From JAWUWD01 sp034112085 (GTDB lineage Bacteria > Bacteroidota > Bacteroidia > Cytophagales > Cyclobacteriaceae), in assembly GCA_034112085.1 (NCBI GenBank), contig JAWUWD010000141.1, positions 1 through 19,213 of the forward strand: a stretch of 19,213 bases of DNA, read 5' to 3'. Shown here piece after piece: positions 15,249 through 19,213 of the stretch (positions are counted from its first letter, which is position 1; the number at the start of each line of letters is the position of its first letter). A model generated the notes under the pieces. The model was not told the DNA's origin, made no database searches, and worked only from the letters and a program-made list of their open reading frames with translations. The position numbers and the translations under genes were made by a program.

Positions 15249-18200
15249 ATGCCTAATCAACTCAACCTCATAAAATTTATCCTGCTCTGTATCTTCATTT
15301 CAGGCTGCACTACCCAGCCTGGCAAAGTGAAGTTTCCTCTTTCAGAAACAGAATTCAAAAAGCCCAAGACTGTAGAAGCCACCCCCACTATTCGGCAAAT
15401 ACCCGACAGCCTACCCAATGCCAAATACACCATTGAGAAAGGTCAGCTAGTGAAACGAGACCAGAGCATCCCATTGAAAATTGCGATAAAGAAAAAAGTA
15501 GGACAACCGATAATAACCGAAAACCTACTTAATAAACTTAAAACTCCGATCAGCCCGAAAAAACAACTTACAGGAACACCTCAAAAAATAGCCGCTAAAG
15601 GTAAAATAGTTCCCGCACTGGGAAAGGTAGTAAAAGCGGGGAAACCCATCTCCAAACCCTATGGGCACCCGATAGGACGTGATGATGATAATTATGGTCT
15701 TCGCAATATAAGCCAAGACCAAAACCTACCGGGAACAAGAGGTTATGCTTTACTTGAAGACAGTCAAGGGCGTATCTGGATAGGCACCGATAATGGTCTT
15801 GCCATATTGGAGGGAGAGGAAATAAAAATATATACCACAAGAGAAGGCTTAAGTAATAATCGTGTTTATAGTTTATTAGAATCGACTTCAGGAGCCATTT
15901 GGATTGGCACCTATGGAGGAGGCGTAAATGTTTTTGAATCGGGCAGTTTTACCCATTATGGCACAGAAGAAGGCTTAAGTAATAATCGTGTTTATAGTTT
16001 ATTAGAATCAGCCACAGGGGCAATTTGGATAGCCACTGAAGGAGGAATTGATATTTTAGAATCGGGCAGTTTTACCCATTATGGCACAGAAGAAGGTTTA
16101 GGCAGTAATCGAGCCTATAGTCTATTAGAATCGAATACAGGAGCTATTTGGATAGGGTCAATGGATGGAGGCGTGGATGTTTTTGAATCAGGCAGTTTTA
16201 CCCATTATGATACAGAAGAAGGTTTAAGTAATAATAGCGTCTGGAGTTTATTGGAATCCACCACAGGGGCAATTTGGATAGGGACTGATGAAGGTGTAGA
16301 TGTTTTTGAAGCTGGCAGTTTCACTCATTATGGCGCCCAAGAAGGGTTAAGCAGTGAACGTATCTTTAATTTACTTGAATCTTCCACAGGGGAAATTTGG
16401 ATAGGAACTGCGGCAGGGGTGAATATTTTTGAATCGGGTAGTTTTACTCATTATAGTACAGAAGAAGGCTTAAGCAGTAATAATATTTGGAGTTTAATGG
16501 AATCCACCACAGGAGCTATTTGGATAGGGACCTATAGAGCAGGTGTTGATGTTTTAATGTCGGACCTTTTTACGCATTATGATGTAAAGGAAGGGGCAAG
16601 TAGTAATCGTGTTTGGAGTTTAATGGAATCCACTACAGGGGCCATTTGGGCTGGGACTGCTGGAGGAGGTGTAAATGTTCTTGAATCGGGTAAATTTACC
16701 CATTATGGAATTCAAGAAGGCTTAAAAGGTGATTATGTTAGTAGTCTTTTGGAATCCTCCAAAGGGGCTATTTGGATAGGAACTTATGGCGCAAAAGGAG
16801 GTGTAGACGTTTTGGAAGCTGGTAGTTTTACCCATTACGGCACCCAAGAAGGGTTAAGTAGCAATCGCGTCAGGAGTTTATTGGAATCGTCCACAGGAGC
16901 CATCTGGATTGGCACTTATGGAGGAGGTGTGGATGTTTTTGAAGCTGGCAGTTTTACCCATTACGGAACAGAAGAAGGGGTAAGCAGTAATAGTGTCTGG
17001 AGTTTATTGGAATCTTCCACTGGAGCTATTTGGATAGGGACAATGGGGGGCGGTTTATCTGTTTTTGAATCGGGTCGTTTTCTTCATTATGGCACCAAAG
17101 AAGGCTTAAGCAGTAATAGTGTTTATAGTTTGTTAGAATCGGCCACAGGGGCTATTTGGATAGGAACTGCTGGAGGAGGAATAGATATTTTTGAAGCTGG
17201 CAGTTTTACCCATTATGGCATCCAAGAAGGCCTAGCAGACAATACTGTCAATCAGTTAGCCATGGACAGTCTGGGTGATGTCTGGGCAGGCACGAGCACC
17301 GGGCTTACTCGTTTCACAGCCAAAGAAGAAGGTTATCAATTAACCAGCTGGAACAAAACCCATGGATTTAAATACATAGATTTCATTGGTCCGGGAAATC
17401 CCATGCTTTTCACAAAAACAGACGAGGTATCTGAAAAAGGCACAATGTGGAGTGGTGTAGGAGGTGTACTTACCGCATTCGAACCTCCTTTGGCTGATAC
17501 GCTCAAACCGACTATGTTTCTCACCGCGATAGACATCGGGCAAAAATCAATCGACTGGAGTAGAACGTCTGAGGTAACAGAAAAGATGAAAACAATGAAA
17601 GACATTAATACCGATACACTTTTTTTTCCTGGTCGCGATAGTGTCTTACTTCTTTCCAATTTCCCGCCAGATACCAGCGCACTCACAAGGGCTGGCATTA
17701 GTTGGAGCGGAACAGAAGATCTGGGACCCTACCATCTCCCACTGAACCTTGAGTTACCCCATGATCAAAGTCACCTCACCTTTCATTACAGTGGCATGAA
17801 ATTCAATGAGCAATTTGATGTCGTCTATCGTTATATACTCGAAGGTCTGGACGAGAACTGGTTACCTTTCACCAAAGAAGGAAAGGTAGATTATAGAAAT
17901 ATTCCGCAGGGGACTTATACCTTTAGAGTGCGGGCAAGAGGTCGTAATTTCCTATGGAGCGATGAGGCAAGTATCAGCTTTGTAGTGCATCCCCCTTGGT
18001 GGGAAACATGGTGGGCAAGGCTTCTATATGTATTAATGGCTTCTTTTTTAGTGTACGGATTTTTAAAATTTCGACTTTCTGAACATAAGAAAAAACAAAA
18101 ATTCCTGAAAGAAAGTGAGGTGAAATTCAGAACGATATTTAATAATTCTAAAGATGCTATTGGGGTTACTAAAAATAGGATGGGCGTTTTTTTCAACCCT

Positions 18201-19213
18201 GCTTATTTAAAATTATTCGGTTACGAAAACGCGGAAGAATTAAATGGAAAATTAATTACTGAACATATAGTTGAGCGAGAAAGAGTATCAAAATCCATAG
18301 AAGAAAGAAATGCAGGAAGACATGCCCAAATTCATTACGAAACAACTGGGCTCAGAAAAAATGGAGAAGAATTCGATTGCGAAATATCGGTAAGCCAGTA
18401 TGAATTGGCGAATGAAACCTATACCCTAGGAATTGTTCGAGACATCACCCAAAGAAAATTAAACGAAAAGGAGTTAGCCCGTCAAACCGAAAGACTAGAT
18501 GAATTAAACAATGTCTTAAATCAGGCGCAAAAATTAAGTCATGTCGGGAGTTGGCAATGGGATATGGCAACAGACAAAGCCGAATGGTCTGATGAAATGT
18601 ATAACATTTACGGAGTAACCAAGGAGGATTTTTATCCTTCTAATGAGAATGTATCTAAGGCCGTGTTACCCGAAGATTTGCATAAGGTGGAGCAAAGTAT
18701 TGGCACATTGCTCATGGATGAAATGTTTGTTCCTTTTGAGTTTAGAATTAAACGACCCTCTGGAGAAATCAGAAAGCTTCATATAGTCGCACTTGAACAT
18801 GGCACTATCGGCAACAAAAATGAGAAAACAATATTTGGTGTCACACAGGACATTACTGAACGTAAAATAATAGAAGACAAAATAGCAAAGTCGCTAGAAG
18901 AAAAAGAGTTGCTGCTGCGTGAACTCTACCATCGTACAAAAAACAACATGCAGGTGATTAGTTCGATGCTCTCTATACAATCGGGATATACTGACAGTGA
19001 CGAGGTGAAAGATGTGTTAGAAGAAACGAAAAGCAGGATAATGGGAATGGCGCTGGTTCATGAAAAACTATATCAGGCAAAAGACTTATCCTACATCGAT
19101 TTAAAAGATTACATCATTGACTTAGTTGAATTATTAAAAGATAGTTTACTTTCTAAAATCTCAAATTTGGAAATAATTACCAATCTTGAAAACACCCGAA
19201 CAAATATAGATAC
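15249..19213 (+). CDS. Lipoprotein-type Reg_prop/Y_Y_Y sensor histidine kinase, HisKA_2 type (3' end cut by window)
   Basis: An open frame of 1321 codons with no stop before the window end. It starts at ATG 15249 with a hydrophobic leader and lipobox (FISGC, Cys20), predicting a lipidated periplasmic N-terminus. A basic, Pro-rich stretch (about 21-160) leads to 14 propeller repeats (Trp of the WIGT motif from residue 177 to 734), the last two degenerate. Y_Y_Y follows at about 843-913, then PPWWETWW and one membrane segment (about 921-940). Inside the cell lie PAS 1 (about 958-1075, ending DITQRKL), PAS 2 (about 1095-1205) and a HisKA_2 core with His1228 in ELYHRTKNN, cut before the ATPase motifs. 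Known Reg_prop sensors with this periplasmic half usually end in HisKA, receiver and AraC-type domains. Here the transmitter is the HisKA_2 type of the neighbours. A receiver gene may follow beyond the edge, by analogy with copies A and B. Known relatives often sense glycans, but no substrate can be assigned here. Confidence 0.93.
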   Translation, partial: MPNQLNLIKFILLCIFISGCTTQPGKVKFPLSETEFKKPKTVEATPTIRQIPDSLPNAKYTIEKGQLVKRDQSIPLKIAIKKKVGQPIITENLLNKLKTPISPKKQLTGTPQKIAAKGKIVPALGKVVKAGKPISKPYGHPIGRDDDNYGLRNISQDQNLPGTRGYALLEDSQGRIWIGTDNGLAILEGEEIKIYTTREGLSNNRVYSLLESTSGAIWIGTYGGGVNVFESGSFTHYGTEEGLSNNRVYSLLESATGAIWIATEGGIDILESGSFTHYGTEEGLGSNRAYSLLESNTGAIWIGSMDGGVDVFESGSFTHYDTEEGLSNNSVWSLLESTTGAIWIGTDEGVDVFEAGSFTHYGAQEGLSSERIFNLLESSTGEIWIGTAAGVNIFESGSFTHYSTEEGLSSNNIWSLMESTTGAIWIGTYRAGVDVLMSDLFTHYDVKEGASSNRVWSLMESTTGAIWAGTAGGGVNVLESGKFTHYGIQEGLKGDYVSSLLESSKGAIWIGTYGAKGGVDVLEAGSFTHYGTQEGLSSNRVRSLLESSTGAIWIGTYGGGVDVFEAGSFTHYGTEEGVSSNSVWSLLESSTGAIWIGTMGGGLSVFESGRFLHYGTKEGLSSNSVYSLLESATGAIWIGTAGGGIDIFEAGSFTHYGIQEGLADNTVNQLAMDSLGDVWAGTSTGLTRFTAKEEGYQLTSWNKTHGFKYIDFIGPGNPMLFTKTDEVSEKGTMWSGVGGVLTAFEPPLADTLKPTMFLTAIDIGQKSIDWSRTSEVTEKMKTMKDINTDTLFFPGRDSVLLLSNFPPDTSALTRAGISWSGTEDLGPYHLPLNLELPHDQSHLTFHYSGMKFNEQFDVVYRYILEGLDENWLPFTKEGKVDYRNIPQGTYTFRVRARGRNFLWSDEASISFVVHPPWWETWWARLLYVLMASFLVYGFLKFRLSEHKKKQKFLKESEVKFRTIFNNSKDAIGVTKNRMGVFFNPAYLKLFGYENAEELNGKLITEHIVERERVSKSIEERNAGRHAQIHYETTGLRKNGEEFDCEISVSQYELANETYTLGIVRDITQRKLNEKELARQTERLDELNNVLNQAQKLSHVGSWQWDMATDKAEWSDEMYNIYGVTKEDFYPSNENVSKAVLPEDLHKVEQSIGTLLMDEMFVPFEFRIKRPSGEIRKLHIVALEHGTIGNKNEKTIFGVTQDITERKIIEDKIAKSLEEKELLLRELYHRTKNNMQVISSMLSIQSGYTDSDEVKDVLEETKSRIMGMALVHEKLYQAKDLSYIDLKDYIIDLVELLKDSLLSKISNLEIITNLENTRTNID
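15738..17486 (+). repeat. Fourteen tandem propeller-blade (Reg_prop) repeats of about 123-132 bp
   Basis: Units follow the pattern RVYSLLES-TGAIWIGT-GGGVDVFE-SGSFTHYG-EEGLSSN. The Trp codons lie at 15777, 15900, 16026, 16149, 16275, 16398, 16521, 16647, 16773, 16905, 17031, 17157, 17283 and 17448. Units 2-12 are extremely alike, even at DNA level: 41 identical bases run from GAAGGCTTAAG in both the first and second units. Units 13 and 14 have diverged. Fourteen blades fit two seven-bladed propellers, the number usual in such sensors. Confidence 0.9.
18882..19213 (+). repeat. Kinase-core cassette, copy C (cut by window end)
   Basis: Third copy of the HisKA_2 core, matching copy A from 10850 and copy B from 13911. 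In its first part (residues GYTD..EVK..LEETKS) it agrees with A. Further on (KDLS, KDYIIDLVELLK, SNLEIITNLENTRTNIDT) it agrees with B. It ends at the window edge inside the region before the ATPase N box, so whether a regulator gene follows cannot be seen. Confidence 0.88.

Noticed and set aside
15525..15840. Overlapping minus-strand open frames opposite the propeller gene start
   Set aside because: They lie wholly inside the long + strand coding frame, show no recognisable domain, and reflect its codon pattern.
15738..17486. CRISPR-like or other DNA-level repeat array
   Set aside because: The about 125-bp repeats are in frame, code for propeller blades throughout, and have no unique spacers.
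17336..17698. Minus-strand 120-codon open frame
   Set aside because: It overlaps the + strand segment between the last blades and Y_Y_Y, which is continuous and recognisable. It is a shadow frame with no family features.

Overview
The window comes from a Bacteroidota bacterium, most likely of the Cytophagales/Flavobacteriia type. It is AT-rich, its genes mostly lack strong Shine-Dalgarno sites, and it carries a Reg_prop/Y_Y_Y sensor, an architecture typical of that phylum. This is a judgement from gene style; no species is claimed. Every gene I can support is on the + strand and every one encodes a signal-transduction protein. No metabolic gene, RNA gene, CRISPR array or transposase was seen.

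Layout. (1) 24-4593: a nine-PAS HisKA_2-type histidine kinase, possibly continuing off the left edge, overlaps by 8 bp a single-domain response regulator. A terminator-like hairpin follows. (2) 4779-8738: a membrane hybrid kinase with eight predicted membrane segments, three PAS domains, HisKA, HATPase, two receiver domains and an HPt domain. A near-perfect 22-bp-period direct repeat lies upstream. (3) 8840-11873: a soluble GAF/PAS HisKA_2 kinase and its receiver-only regulator, 4 bp apart. (4) 11994-14934: a second copy of that arrangement with different sensor domains. Its kinase gene is interrupted by one in-frame TAA at 13050-13052, giving a sensor-only and a kinase-bearing reading frame. 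(5) 14935-15248: a non-coding gap with small palindromes. (6) 15249 to the right edge: a very large open frame with no stop codon in the window. It encodes a lipobox signal, 14 propeller repeats, Y_Y_Y, one membrane segment, two PAS domains and a third copy of the same HisKA_2 core, cut by the window end.

How it works together. The kinases at 8840, 13116 and 15249 share nearly the same catalytic core (about 88% protein identity between the first two, counted by eye) but carry different sensor modules. This looks like amplification of one kinase plus receiver cassette with replacement of the input half. None of the three complete response regulators has an output domain. The only HPt and hybrid receivers are in the 4779-8738 protein. 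A plausible but unproven reading is that several soluble and membrane inputs pass phosphate through receiver-only proteins to a shared relay and to outputs encoded elsewhere.

Main points of interest: the nonsense-split kinase; the edge-truncated propeller sensor whose transmitter is of the neighbouring HisKA_2 type; repeated internal duplication (131-residue PAS units, a 612-bp GAF/PAS-kinase repeat, about 125-bp propeller blades); and mosaic kinase cores suggesting recombination between copies.
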